A DNA stretch of 12,887 nucleotides from positions 1 through 12,887 of the forward strand of contig JAMORD010000013.1 of the NCBI GenBank assembly GCA_027063755.1. Direction: 5' to 3'. A model generated the notes under the pieces. It searched no databases, had not been told where the DNA came from, and saw only the letters and a list, made by a program, of their open reading frames with translations. This document shows, in pieces, positions 7,101 through 12,654 of the stretch (position 1 is its first letter; each line of letters opens with the position of its first letter). This DNA is from a bacterium. Lineage in GTDB: Bacteria; Coprothermobacterota; Coprothermobacteria; Coprothermobacterales; JAADFF01. Position numbers and translations under genes: made by a program.

Positions 7101-7981
7101 GCATCAAGGGAGTCATCGGTTGCAACAGTAAAACAGGCCGAGAGCATACCAAGTGGCCTACCGGCATTAACAAGGGCTGGTGTGTTAGGCATAAACAGCT
7201 GATGTGTCATGCCCTCAAAAAACTCACGCACTTTCTGTTTGGCCTTATCAAAGTGCTTGCCACTTTCCAACATTGACAAAACTTTAGAAAGAGGATGTTT
7301 CATATGTCCATCTTTGGCAAGAAGGTCATAAAGATACACCAGTCTCTCAAAATGATATTTGTTTAGAGGAAAGCCCTCATCTATCTTGTAAAGATTATCA
7401 AACTGCTCTGGATTTTCCTGCCACCTCTTTCTATATTCTTCAACCTCTGCCTTCATTTTCTCGGTGTACTTGTGTCCACCGTCTTTGTCAAAGACGGCCT
7501 CATCGTATAAAACCTCTGGAATAGCACCGAGTACAGCTACACGGGTAAAAAGGCCCTCTACATCCTCAAGGAACTTGTCAGGGTCATTGGGGTCCTTCCA
7601 CAGATAACGGATTGTCAGCAGTCTAACGGCATTAAGGGAAAATCTCTTTTCTGTAGGGGAAAGAGTATCTTTCTTTAGCAGTTTTTTCTTCTCTTCCCTA
7701 ATCTGTCTCTTACGCTCTCTGTATAGAATAAAGGCCTTGGCAACATCAAACAGGCCCCTACGCATAAATGTCAGCTCAATAACATCTTGCACCTGCTCCA
7801 CCTGAGGTGTACCACTGGGATATAGGTTCTCCAGTGTTTCAACAACCTCATCAACAATATCATCTACAAGGGTGGAAGAATACATACCCACCTCTTTGAG
7901 GGCACCACCAACAGCACGAACAATGCGACTACGATCAAATGGCACCTGTCTTCCATCACGCTTTATAACATGGGTAATCAA
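4163..7981 (-). CDS. nrdJ: Class II (adenosylcobalamin-dependent) ribonucleoside-diphosphate reductase containing an intein
   Basis: NrdJ makes deoxyribonucleotides using an adenosylcobalamin radical, independently of oxygen. The precursor is 1272 residues; removing the 384-residue intein (470-853) leaves 888. Residues 1-95 are an ATP-cone (VIKRDGRQVPFDRSRIVRAV), the dATP/ATP activity switch. GGGVGINLSVLRP (310-321), NP-C-GE (radical cysteine Cys854 after splicing), ESCNLASVN (863-871), and PPTGSVSMISDTSSGIEP (1026-1043) are class II signatures. Cys283 and Cys865 are the expected reducing pair. The tail carries CPVC...CPVCGWSMC (1244-1269), the zinc-ribbon/redox-cysteine end usual in NrdJ. 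The start is a TTG at 7981 with GGAGGG 7 nt upstream; ITHVIKRDG right after it fits an ATP-cone start. The CruF-like gene ends 46 nt upstream, so they may be cotranscribed. A leader hairpin precedes the gene; a terminator follows. Confidence 0.95.
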   Translation of the reverse strand: MITHVIKRDGRQVPFDRSRIVRAVGGALKEVGMYSSTLVDDIVDEVVETLENLYPSGTPQVEQVQDVIELTFMRRGLFDVAKAFILYRERKRQIREEKKKLLKKDTLSPTEKRFSLNAVRLLTIRYLWKDPNDPDKFLEDVEGLFTRVAVLGAIPEVLYDEAVFDKDGGHKYTEKMKAEVEEYRKRWQENPEQFDNLYKIDEGFPLNKYHFERLVYLYDLLAKDGHMKHPLSKVLSMLESGKHFDKAKQKVREFFEGMTHQLFMPNTPALVNAGRPLGMLSACFTVATDDSLDAIMDTAKEMAIIAQMGGGVGINLSVLRPKGDIVKRTVGVASGPISFLELYDRVLSVISQGGVRRGAGMAILEYWHPQVMDFIKAKEKNRGDNYLSTFNLSVGSDEHFWEAVYSDEEIDLINPRNKAVLQKIRAREILDKVAEYAWAKGDPAFLYFHNGNRYNIRKNKLGEIRVTNPCVTGDMKIPTSKGLVAISQLFESAKSDGHKVSSKSEDEFSADGEKIGYMTKIFVPIEEEVLYETVHGVKQIAYKYELRDAAVWKIGTKDTVKIITEEGYEVGVSATAKIMIEDGTFVYAKDLKAGQKIRYPRALIDWEKKGDYEKGLLVGWLVGDGYINEASKQAILVFSKNEKHIAKRMADIINRHFDSNVSVTEKETELVVSSRGLFKYVVDKGMQAHKSKNSVVPQFVFTEGIDFVRGFLAALFTADGYIDNDKAIRLTSSSKELLKGVLELLNMFGVKGKIYDRPYESEFTYTTKDGDDRVYKASGYYEIIIKNYSRKLFLDCIGFIDENKNKEHKKFKVENNILTVKEVVDTGKQIVYDITVIDGPHIYTPGLSIVKSNCGEEFLYPYESCNLASVNVEAFVRYDDEEKPYFDWEAYAKTIRTTARLLDNFVDVNNFPLDKIRDHTRAGRNIGVGIMGVANALFRLGIPYTSEEGYKFMERLAEYLTYYAMEESLELAKERGPFSYWEETDYKEGKLPVAGVYTGEPTLPWDKLAEEIKQYGIRNVDHTTAPPTGSVSMISDTSSGIEPLFSLVFKKVTTVGTYYYTNKVFEEVLRKRGMYDEVLLEKISSAGGSLKDLENIPEDLKEVFITAMDIHWADHVIAQTTFQKWITNSISKTINMANSVSVGDVKKAFVLAERLGAKGVTVYRDGSLDMQVYVAETQKEYHEPYPASPYARKVIDKLIHRYPYLRDFFDEEDISGMAPMPMLEIEMTEKLVPVKEDSGEITVCPVCGNEKLSHESGCITCPVCGWSMCTSS
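5423..6574 (-). mobile_element. Intein with LAGLIDADG homing endonuclease inside NrdJ
   Basis: This in-frame insertion (NrdJ residues 470-853) splits the active-site motif NP|CGE, so the +1 extein residue is the radical cysteine itself. Block A is CVTGDMKIPTSKGLVAI with Cys1. The two endonuclease motifs are LLVGWLVGDGYI (616-627) and FLAALFTADGYI (711-722), with both catalytic Asp residues (624, 719), so the endonuclease looks intact. Block F is VYDITVIDGPHIY (831-843). The C-terminal junction reads IVKSN|C: Asn is present but the penultimate His is Ser852. Block B reads GVSATAKIMI, with Ala576 where the usual TxxH histidine would be. Three sampled 60-base lines inside had 16, 25 and 19 G+C against 31, 30 and 31 in the exteins, consistent with horizontal arrival. 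Boundaries are exact from the flanking motif. Confidence 0.95.
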
Positions 7982-7988
7982 AGCAAAG

Positions 7989-8024
7989 CCCTCCTTTCAT
8001 GAAAAGGGTAAATCCCCTTTCATG
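7989..8024 (-). promoter_or_regulatory. Leader with two mutually exclusive hairpins before nrdJ
   Basis: On the minus strand CATGAAAGGGG (8024-8014) can pair with CCCTTTTCATG (8008-7998): 7 bp, one A/C mismatch, then 3 bp, closed by a 5-nt loop. The same CCTTT segment can instead pair with the AAAGG just downstream (7997-7993), which is part of the nrdJ Shine-Dalgarno AAAGGAGGG. The first fold leaves the ribosome site free and the second hides it. There is no T-run, so this is not a standard terminator. A role in translation control of nrdJ is inference. Confidence 0.4.
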
Positions 8025-8027
8025 TTA

Positions 8028-8825
8028 TCAGAGGACATCGTACATAGAAGTTCCAAAAATTTCAATTAATAGTGATAGAATCACAGGCACTATGATGTAA
8101 GGTTTGGAGGCATATAGTCCTGACCAGAAAAACACAACAAGTGAAGTCAAATAAAAGGCCCATCTAATCATGACTATATCTTGAGGAACAACATCTTTTG
8201 CAAAACCCCACACTCTTACAATAATTCCAATAAATAACACAAGCCCCCATAACACATAGTACATGACAAGATACGGCACATACTTCAGGCCAAACATAAG
8301 GGCAATCCACACAGGAGGATATAATGCTCCCCACAGAATATACATCCACCAAGAGGGTTTTTTCACATTGACGATAAACATATATGACAGGCCCACGACA
8401 AATCCGGCCAGAAACCACCCCCAGAAATTGTAAAGGGGTATCCCCAAAAAATCTGTAGTAGGCTCCAATCCCTTCTTCCACACCCACAAACCGGCATGGG
8501 CCATAACAGGGTCAAGGGCAATATCTATAAGTACCGTAAAAAATGCCGTGGCAAAGGGATATAAAAATTCGGGAAGCCTAGAACGCCTGACAATCTGCAC
8601 ACTAGTAAATATGATAAGGGCCCAACCAGCAGGAATAGCCAGTGGAACACCAAAGGGCATAACAAGAAAACCATGATAGCCGTAAGCGTGAACATAATCT
8701 ACACCCAAGACCTCCATAACGAGTCCCAATAAAAAGATAGACACGATAAAGGCCCAATAATCTCTATATTGATACAGCAGGTATAAAAACATGACAAACA
8801 ATACTATCTCAACAAATATGGTCAC
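8028..8825 (-). CDS. CruF-like integral membrane protein (carotenoid biosynthesis family, DUF422/PF04240)
   Basis: The 265-residue protein has about seven or eight membrane helices. Family motifs are GLVMEVLGV (34-42) with a conserved Glu, YGYHG (48-52), DIALDPVMAH (101-110), GLWVW (112-116) and GIPLYNFWGWF (128-138). These fit the family containing CruF, which hydrates carotenoid end groups in Deinococcus, and the bisanhydrobacterioruberin hydratase of haloarchaea. The start is a GTG at 8825 with GGAGGTGA 6 nt upstream. No phytoene synthase, desaturase or cyclase gene is in the window, so the substrate here is unknown and the protein may serve another isoprenoid. On the minus strand TAAAAT at 8857-8852 could be its -10, but I see no convincing -35. 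It lies 46 nt before nrdJ with no terminator, so the two may be cotranscribed. Confidence 0.8.
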   Translation of the reverse strand: MTIFVEIVLFVMFLYLLYQYRDYWAFIVSIFLLGLVMEVLGVDYVHAYGYHGFLVMPFGVPLAIPAGWALIIFTSVQIVRRSRLPEFLYPFATAFFTVLIDIALDPVMAHAGLWVWKKGLEPTTDFLGIPLYNFWGWFLAGFVVGLSYMFIVNVKKPSWWMYILWGALYPPVWIALMFGLKYVPYLVMYYVLWGLVLFIGIIVRVWGFAKDVVPQDIVMIRWAFYLTSLVVFFWSGLYASKPYIIVPVILSLLIEIFGTSMYDVL

Positions 8826-8879
8826 CGTCTATCACCTCCACTGTCTATTTCATTTTACACATAGTCACATAAAACACAC

Positions 8880-8908
8880 TTGACAAAGATGACAATGTTA
8901 TGCATAAT
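8880..8908 (+). promoter_or_regulatory. Strong sigma70-type promoter for the two small genes
   Basis: A perfect TTGACA (8880-8885), a 17-nt spacer and CATAAT (8903-8908, 5/6 match) make the best promoter in the window. Transcription would start near 8915, giving a leader of about 43 nt with GGAGGTGA (8945-8952). It faces the CruF-like gene divergently. Confidence 0.75.
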
Positions 8909-8957
8909 GAATAGCCATATGCAGAATATGGTATATAGGTGTGAGGAGGTGATGCAT

Positions 8958-9077
8958 ATGCTAAGCATATACGATAGACTGATGAAAACCCTCGTATACA
9001 AAGAGGATAAGAAGATACTGCAAATGGCAATAAACGCAGTAGCACTGGGAGCGGTAGAGATGGGGCTGAGGGTATAA
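8958..9077 (+). CDS. Microprotein of 39 residues, unknown
   Basis: The ATG at 8958 lies exactly 5 nt after a perfect GGAGGTGA, and the gene follows the best promoter in the window, so expression is likely. An in-frame ATG at 8952 overlaps the ribosome site and is less likely. The protein begins MLSIYDRLMKTLVY, then KEDK at 15-18, then a helical apolar stretch with LGAVEM at 30-35 and a final RV. It has no signal peptide and is too short for a recognisable domain. KEDK at the same residue numbers and an LGxxE motif recur in the next small gene, suggesting duplication. The stop codon lies in the loop/3' arm of a strong hairpin (9063-9087). I do not recognise it. Confidence 0.68.
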   Translation: MLSIYDRLMKTLVYKEDKKILQMAINAVALGAVEMGLRV

Positions 9078-9087
9078 CCCTCAGCCC
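9063..9087 (+). terminator. Perfect 11-bp hairpin between the two small genes
   Basis: GGGCTGAGGGT-ATA-ACCCTCAGCCC is a perfect 11-bp, GC-rich stem with a 3-nt loop, overlapping the last codons and stop of the 39-residue gene. No T-run follows on either strand, so it is not a textbook intrinsic terminator. It may slow polymerase, protect the upstream message from 3' decay, or set different levels of the two small proteins. Confidence 0.5.
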
Positions 9088-9120
9088 GACCTAACAATAC
9101 TATGAAGGGAGGTGATACAT

Positions 9121-9231
9121 ATGAAAAGGATGGAAAAAGTCTTTACAGTCAAGTCTCAGCGCAAAGAAGACAAGCACTACTTTACCGGTCTTCTACTTGG
9201 AACATTGGAGCTCCTTGCCAAGACTGCATAA
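9121..9231 (+). CDS. Microprotein of 36 residues, unknown
   Basis: The ATG at 9121 lies 5 nt after GGAGGTGA (9108-9115), the same arrangement as in the small gene upstream. The product starts MKRMEKVFTVKSQR, has KEDK at 15-18, then HYFTGLLLGTLELLAKTA. The basic first half followed by an apolar helix suggests a membrane-associated or amphipathic peptide. The LGTLEL block corresponds to LGAVEM of the neighbour with a gap of four residues, one helical turn. The gene ends 22 nt before the convergent stop of the deacetylase-family gene, with no terminator visible between them. Function is unknown; the case for a real gene rests on the ribosome site, promoter and similarity to its neighbour. Confidence 0.62.
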   Translation: MKRMEKVFTVKSQRKEDKHYFTGLLLGTLELLAKTA

Positions 9232-9253
9232 GATCCCTCCCCTCTCCTCCGGC

Positions 9254-10153
9254 TCACTCCACTTTCATAAAATCTTCTACAATAGCTCTCCACAACTGGG
9301 CCGTTTTAGGGAAGTTGAATCCTCCGCCACCAAGCAGCACAACGGGGAAGTTTCTCTTTCTACTACACCGTGCAAGCACAGGTGCCACTGCGTGATAAAA
9401 GCGCTCTGTCAGGTTAATACCACTCATAGGATCATCTTTGTGCCCGTCCACCCCCATCTGTATTATTAGAAGCTCAGGCATAAATGGGGGTATAACACGG
9501 GGAAATAGTGGAACCAACCTCTGTATGACACTCTCTTCTGACTCACCGGGTTTGACAGGTATATTGATATTTCTATCGTCATTTTCATCTTCATAGCCCG
9601 ATGTATAGGGGTATTGGGTAGAAGGGTCTTGATGGATAGATACGGTAAACACATCGGGATCGTCTTTAAAGCCCTTCCATGTACCATCACCATGATGCAC
9701 ATCCCAGTCTATGACCATAACCCTATTCAGGCCATGCTGTTTTCTCGCATACTCTATACCTACACCAATATCATTGAAAATACAAAATCCCTTACCCCTC
9801 TCCCTCTCTGCATGGTGCCAACCACCACACACATTGACTGCCACCCCACCATGCTCAAGGGCCTTATCAATGGCCGTAAGGGTAGCCCCAACAGACCACA
9901 AAGCAGGCTCATATAGGCCTGCTGTTGGTGTATCCATAGATGCGGGGGCACCATGTTTTACAAGACCCAGATATGCCGGAGTGTGAAATAGAAGTATCTC
10001 TTCATCAGTTGCCTTGCGGGGTGGCACTATCTCAATACCCTCTATCTTGGCTATCTCCTCAGCTCCCCATTTACACCTGATAGACCTCATAGGGTGTCCT
10101 TCTCCGAAATCATAAGACAGTAGCTCGTCAGACCACACAAGTGTTCCTTTCAT
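9254..10153 (-). CDS. Histone deacetylase/AcuC-family protein with altered catalytic Tyr
   Basis: The 299-residue protein has the full arginase-like deacetylase fold motifs: GGWHHAERERGKGFCIFND (110-128) with the His-His pair, DWDVHHGDGT (149-158) with zinc ligands Asp151 and His153, and GVDGHKDDPMSG (234-245) with the third ligand Asp236. The usual GGGGY motif near the end reads LLGGGGFNFPKTAQLW (273-288), so Phe279 (codon 9317-9319) sits where the transition-state Tyr belongs. Members remove acetyl or related groups from lysines or small amides; AcuC acts on acetyl-CoA synthetase. Zinc binding looks intact but activity may be lower or changed. The ATG at 10153 has GGAGGTGA 5 nt upstream; the in-frame GTG at 10162 overlaps that site. 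It is monocistronic, with no deacylase partner nearby. Confidence 0.92.
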   Translation of the reverse strand: MKGTLVWSDELLSYDFGEGHPMRSIRCKWGAEEIAKIEGIEIVPPRKATDEEILLFHTPAYLGLVKHGAPASMDTPTAGLYEPALWSVGATLTAIDKALEHGGVAVNVCGGWHHAERERGKGFCIFNDIGVGIEYARKQHGLNRVMVIDWDVHHGDGTWKGFKDDPDVFTVSIHQDPSTQYPYTSGYEDENDDRNINIPVKPGESEESVIQRLVPLFPRVIPPFMPELLIIQMGVDGHKDDPMSGINLTERFYHAVAPVLARCSRKRNFPVVLLGGGGFNFPKTAQLWRAIVEDFMKVE

Positions 10154-10248
10154 AACACTCACCTCCTATTGAATAAACAAACCTCATATAAAGGGCAACC
10201 TCCCAAACTATAAGTGGCACATATCCCTACCTGACACTATCCTTTCAC

Positions 10249-10277
10249 ATTTTACGGCTCATAAACACAAATAACAA
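10249..10277 (-). promoter_or_regulatory. Candidate promoter of the deacetylase-family gene
   Basis: In the 204-bp gap 10154-10357, the minus strand has TTGTTA (10277-10272), a 17-nt spacer and TAAAAT (10254-10249): 4/6 and 5/6 matches. It would give a leader of about 90 nt. I see no convincing small gene, RNA gene or recO terminator elsewhere in this gap. Confidence 0.42.
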
Positions 10278-10357
10278 AGACATACAAAGTAAGCGACAAA
10301 CAGGCATCACTAACAAAAGCAGATGTCATAATCCACTGTGCCAATGTATATACCTAC

Positions 10358-11110
10358 TCAACCACCCTTTCGTCCAAACGAATAAAATACATGTCTCACA
10401 GCCTCAGATACAGGGATAGTGGCAAATGTCCTATCAAGTATTAAACGATAGGCATCTTCGGATATAAAATCGTCACCGTAGTGCCAAGACACCCTTTTAA
10501 GCTTAACAATCTCACGAAGCACATCTTCGGCAATGGTATATGTACCCAGTTTTACACCATGAAGAACATTACACTCTTCACACACAAGATACCCCTCATA
10601 TGGTGTGTAATACCAAACTCCACCATCATATTTCTTACCGCATATACCACATGTGGCACCACTCATAAACACACGGTAGCCCATAACCCCAATGTATTCC
10701 AGCAAAAACTTGGCAATAGCCGTTTTACCTGCCATTTTAGAGTGCAAAAACGACACCAATGTATCCCACTCGGCATACGATTCGTTGTCTTTCATAACAC
10801 TGCTGTCAACAAGGGTGGCAATAGCCATACGAAGCATGGGATTCTTCCTAACAAACACAGGAGGTAATGTATCAACCTGAAATGCCGTTAGAACATACCT
10901 ATCCCCAACGGGATACAGTATCATCTCACCGCCCTCAAGGGGCTCAAACGATGCACCCCACTTATGGGTATCTTTACGGGCACCCCGTATGAGAACATCT
11001 ATCTTGCCAAGATCGGAGGTTAAGACAACAGAAGATATAGCTCTCTCGTCTCTATGAAGTCTCTTATCAAGAATAATGCCGTGGGTAGAAATATATTTAC
11101 TTCTGGCCAT
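10358..11110 (-). CDS. recO: DNA repair protein RecO
   Basis: RecO acts with RecR and RecF to load RecA on SSB-coated single-stranded DNA and to anneal strands. The 250-residue protein has the N-terminal OB fold (STHGIILDKRLHRDERAISS at 8-27, then LTSDLGKIDVLIRGARK at 30-46), a helical middle, and a four-cysteine zinc finger: CGIC at 154-157 and CEEC at 177-180. Length is typical. The ATG at 11110 fits the family start but has no free Shine-Dalgarno: the gap to deoC is filled by a terminator-like hairpin, and the nearest GGAGGTG is inside it, 16 nt away. It lies downstream of era-nfi-deoC, matching the frequent era-recO linkage of Firmicutes. Confidence 0.9.
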   Translation of the reverse strand: MARSKYISTHGIILDKRLHRDERAISSVVLTSDLGKIDVLIRGARKDTHKWGASFEPLEGGEMILYPVGDRYVLTAFQVDTLPPVFVRKNPMLRMAIATLVDSSVMKDNESYAEWDTLVSFLHSKMAGKTAIAKFLLEYIGVMGYRVFMSGATCGICGKKYDGGVWYYTPYEGYLVCEECNVLHGVKLGTYTIAEDVLREIVKLKRVSWHYGDDFISEDAYRLILDRTFATIPVSEAVRHVFYSFGRKGG

Positions 11111-11113
11111 AAT

Positions 11114-11138
11114 AAAAAGGAGGGGACACCTCCCCTCC
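11114..11138 (-). terminator. Intrinsic terminator between deoC and recO, abutting the recO start
   Basis: On the minus strand GGAGGGGA-GGTG-TCCCCTCC is a perfect 8-bp stem with a 4-nt loop, followed at once by TTTTT. It begins 2 nt after the deoC stop and its T-tract ends 3 nt before the recO ATG. It would end the era-nfi-deoC transcript or reduce readthrough into recO, and it encloses the only Shine-Dalgarno-like bases for recO. Confidence 0.85.
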
Positions 11139-11140
11139 TA

Positions 11141-11980
11141 TTAGTATCCCTGTCCGTCGTCGGTCATATCGGCATCTTCACCGTGATACAGGGCTATATA
11201 CTGCTCCATAATCTGCACCGTGCGTGATGTACCCAGCCTATTGGCACCGGCCTCTATCATCTTCAGTGCAGCCTCTGCTGTGCGAATACCACCAGATGCC
11301 TTGACACCTTTATAAGGCCCTACAACTTCTCTCAGCAATTTGACATCTTCCACGGTCGCCCCGCCACCTAAAAAACCGGTAGATGTCTTGACAAAGTCGG
11401 CACCGGCTGCCATGGCTATAGCGGCGGCAACTTTCTTCTCATCTTCTGTAAGAAGGCCCGTCTCCAATATGACCTTAACAACAACATCTCTCTCCTCTCC
11501 ACCGGCAGCCCTAATAACCTCGGCAATATGCCTCTCTACCATGTAATAGTTCTTCTCCTTGAGATAGCCTATGGGTATCACCATATCAACTTCATCTACC
11601 CCCATCTCTACAACCTTCTCTGTCTCATAGGCCTTCATCAGGGCTGTGCCGGCTCCCAGTGGAAAGTCAATAACGGCCACAACGGCAACTCCAGTGTCTG
11701 TCTCCTCCTCTTCTTCTATAATCATAGGAAACTCATCGGCCACATTCTCTGGCTCAGGAATCTCCTCAATATACTCCCCCTCGGGAATACCCGTGAGGTC
11801 GCTAACCAGCTCCACAGCCAACGGTACATGTATGGGATTGACACATACCCCGTAAAAACCATAATGATATGCCTCTTCAACAAGCTTACGCACCTGTGCC
11901 GTTGTAGCCTCAGGTTTCAAAAGCGTATGGTCAAAAAACCTTGCAAATTCTGTAGGCTTAAGCATATTCTTCTCCTCCAT
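11141..11980 (-). CDS. deoC: Deoxyribose-phosphate aldolase (DeoC) with an acidic insertion
   Basis: DeoC cleaves 2-deoxyribose 5-phosphate to glyceraldehyde 3-phosphate and acetaldehyde, in deoxynucleoside breakdown. The 279-residue TIM-barrel protein shows FDHTLLKPEAT (16-26), VCVNPIHVPLA (45-55), IDFPLGAG (104-111), VDEVDMVI (128-135) with the catalytic Asp, DFVKTSTGF (195-203) with the Schiff-base Lys198, and KASGGIR (227-233) with the second Lys. It is longer than typical enzymes of about 220-260 residues because of a 33-residue insert (65-97) with 14 acidic and no basic residues. The ATG at 11980 has GGGAGG 9 nt upstream inside the nfi end; a second ATG at 11965 has its own GGAGG 8 nt upstream, giving a protein shorter by five residues. 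It starts 2 nt after the nfi stop. Confidence 0.94.
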   Translation of the reverse strand: MEEKNMLKPTEFARFFDHTLLKPEATTAQVRKLVEEAYHYGFYGVCVNPIHVPLAVELVSDLTGIPEGEYIEEIPEPENVADEFPMIIEEEEETDTGVAVVAVIDFPLGAGTALMKAYETEKVVEMGVDEVDMVIPIGYLKEKNYYMVERHIAEVIRAAGGEERDVVVKVILETGLLTEDEKKVAAAIAMAAGADFVKTSTGFLGGGATVEDVKLLREVVGPYKGVKASGGIRTAEAALKMIEAGANRLGTSRTVQIMEQYIALYHGEDADMTDDGQGY

Positions 11981-11982
11981 TG

Positions 11983-12654
11983 TTATAAACCTCCCTCTTT
12001 TCTCAATTTATTGGCATATATGTGTGCACTTCGTATTACCTTAGGTATTTTATACCCATCGGCCATAGACTTGATGATTTCTACAGCCCTTTCTGGAGAT
12101 ATGCGATAACCCGGTGAGATGTAAACGGGGCCTCCCCTCTTCCCCAACTTTACCTCATAACCCAGCACCATACCATCTTCAGGGTCTATTACCTTACCAT
12201 CTACAACATTACCATACAGAAGTTTCTTTGCAAAGCCTATGGTCTTCTTGTCAAATATAAATCCCATATGCGTAGCAATACCAACACGCAATGGATGGAT
12301 AATGCCCTGCCCATCAAAGATGACAAGGTCAAGCTCTTTCACAATATCCTTTAAAAGCTCATATAAAAGAGGTCCCTCCCTAAACACAAGATATGTGGGA
12401 ATGTAAGGAAACACATATTTTCCACTGTAGCCATACCAATCAAGCATCTTGAGAGACGGATACTCAAATACAGTGCATGCGGCATATGCATAGGGAGAAT
12501 ACATATTGGCAGACACATCTACAACGCCAAAGACAAATGTATCTTTTAAGGGAGGCTCATCGTCAAGGATGAGCCTCTCACTAATATAACGCTGAACTTC
12601 TCTTGCCTGCTTAAGATTCTTTGGGTAGAGTAAATCCGAGATCGGTAAGGACAC
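11983..12654 (-). CDS. nfi: Endonuclease V
   Basis: EndoV nicks DNA at the second phosphodiester bond 3' of deoxyinosine, beginning repair of deaminated adenine; deamination is a special burden at high temperature. The 223-residue protein has FGVVDVS (42-48) with metal ligand Asp46, [12 protein letters not shown] (84-95) with the wedge YIP and Glu93, [19 protein letters not shown] (109-127) with Asp114 and His120, [10 protein letters not shown] (139-148), and [13 protein letters not shown] (174-186). Spacing of the catalytic acids matches the Thermotoga enzyme closely. The start is a GTG at 12654, with GAGG 8 nt before it, inside the end of era; the genes overlap by 44 bp and no later in-frame start precedes the conserved core. 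Its stop is 2 nt before deoC, so the three are one operon. Confidence 0.93.
   Translation of the reverse strand: MSLPISDLLYPKNLKQAREVQRYISERLILDDEPPLKDTFVFGVVDVSANMYSPYAYAACTVFEYPSLKMLDWYGYSGKYVFPYIPTYLVFREGPLLYELLKDIVKELDLVIFDGQGIIHPLRVGIATHMGFIFDKKTIGFAKKLLYGNVVDGKVIDPEDGMVLGYEVKLGKRGGPVYISPGYRISPERAVEIIKSMADGYKIPKVIRSAHIYANKLRKEGGL

Noticed and set aside
8164-8487. Open frame of 107 codons on the minus strand within the CruF-like gene
   Set aside because: It is an alternative frame of a gene with clear family motifs; its cysteine-rich product has no support.
7981-8880. Cobalamin riboswitch upstream of the class II reductase
   Set aside because: The gap before nrdJ is 46 nt and that before the CruF-like gene about 55 nt; both are too short and no B12-box-like sequence was seen.
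9102-9395. Longer plus-strand frame running through the 36-residue gene into the deacetylase gene
   Set aside because: Its start precedes the GGAGGTGA site, it is in a different frame from the properly spaced ATG at 9121, and it is antisense to a conserved gene.
10154-10357. Small gene or structured RNA in the recO-deacetylase gap
   Set aside because: Only very short frames without good ribosome sites and no stable hairpin were found; a candidate promoter explains part of it.
11528-12109. Open frame of 193 codons on the plus strand across deoC and nfi
   Set aside because: It is antisense to two well-supported genes, has no ribosome site, and its composition follows the opposite strand's codon structure.
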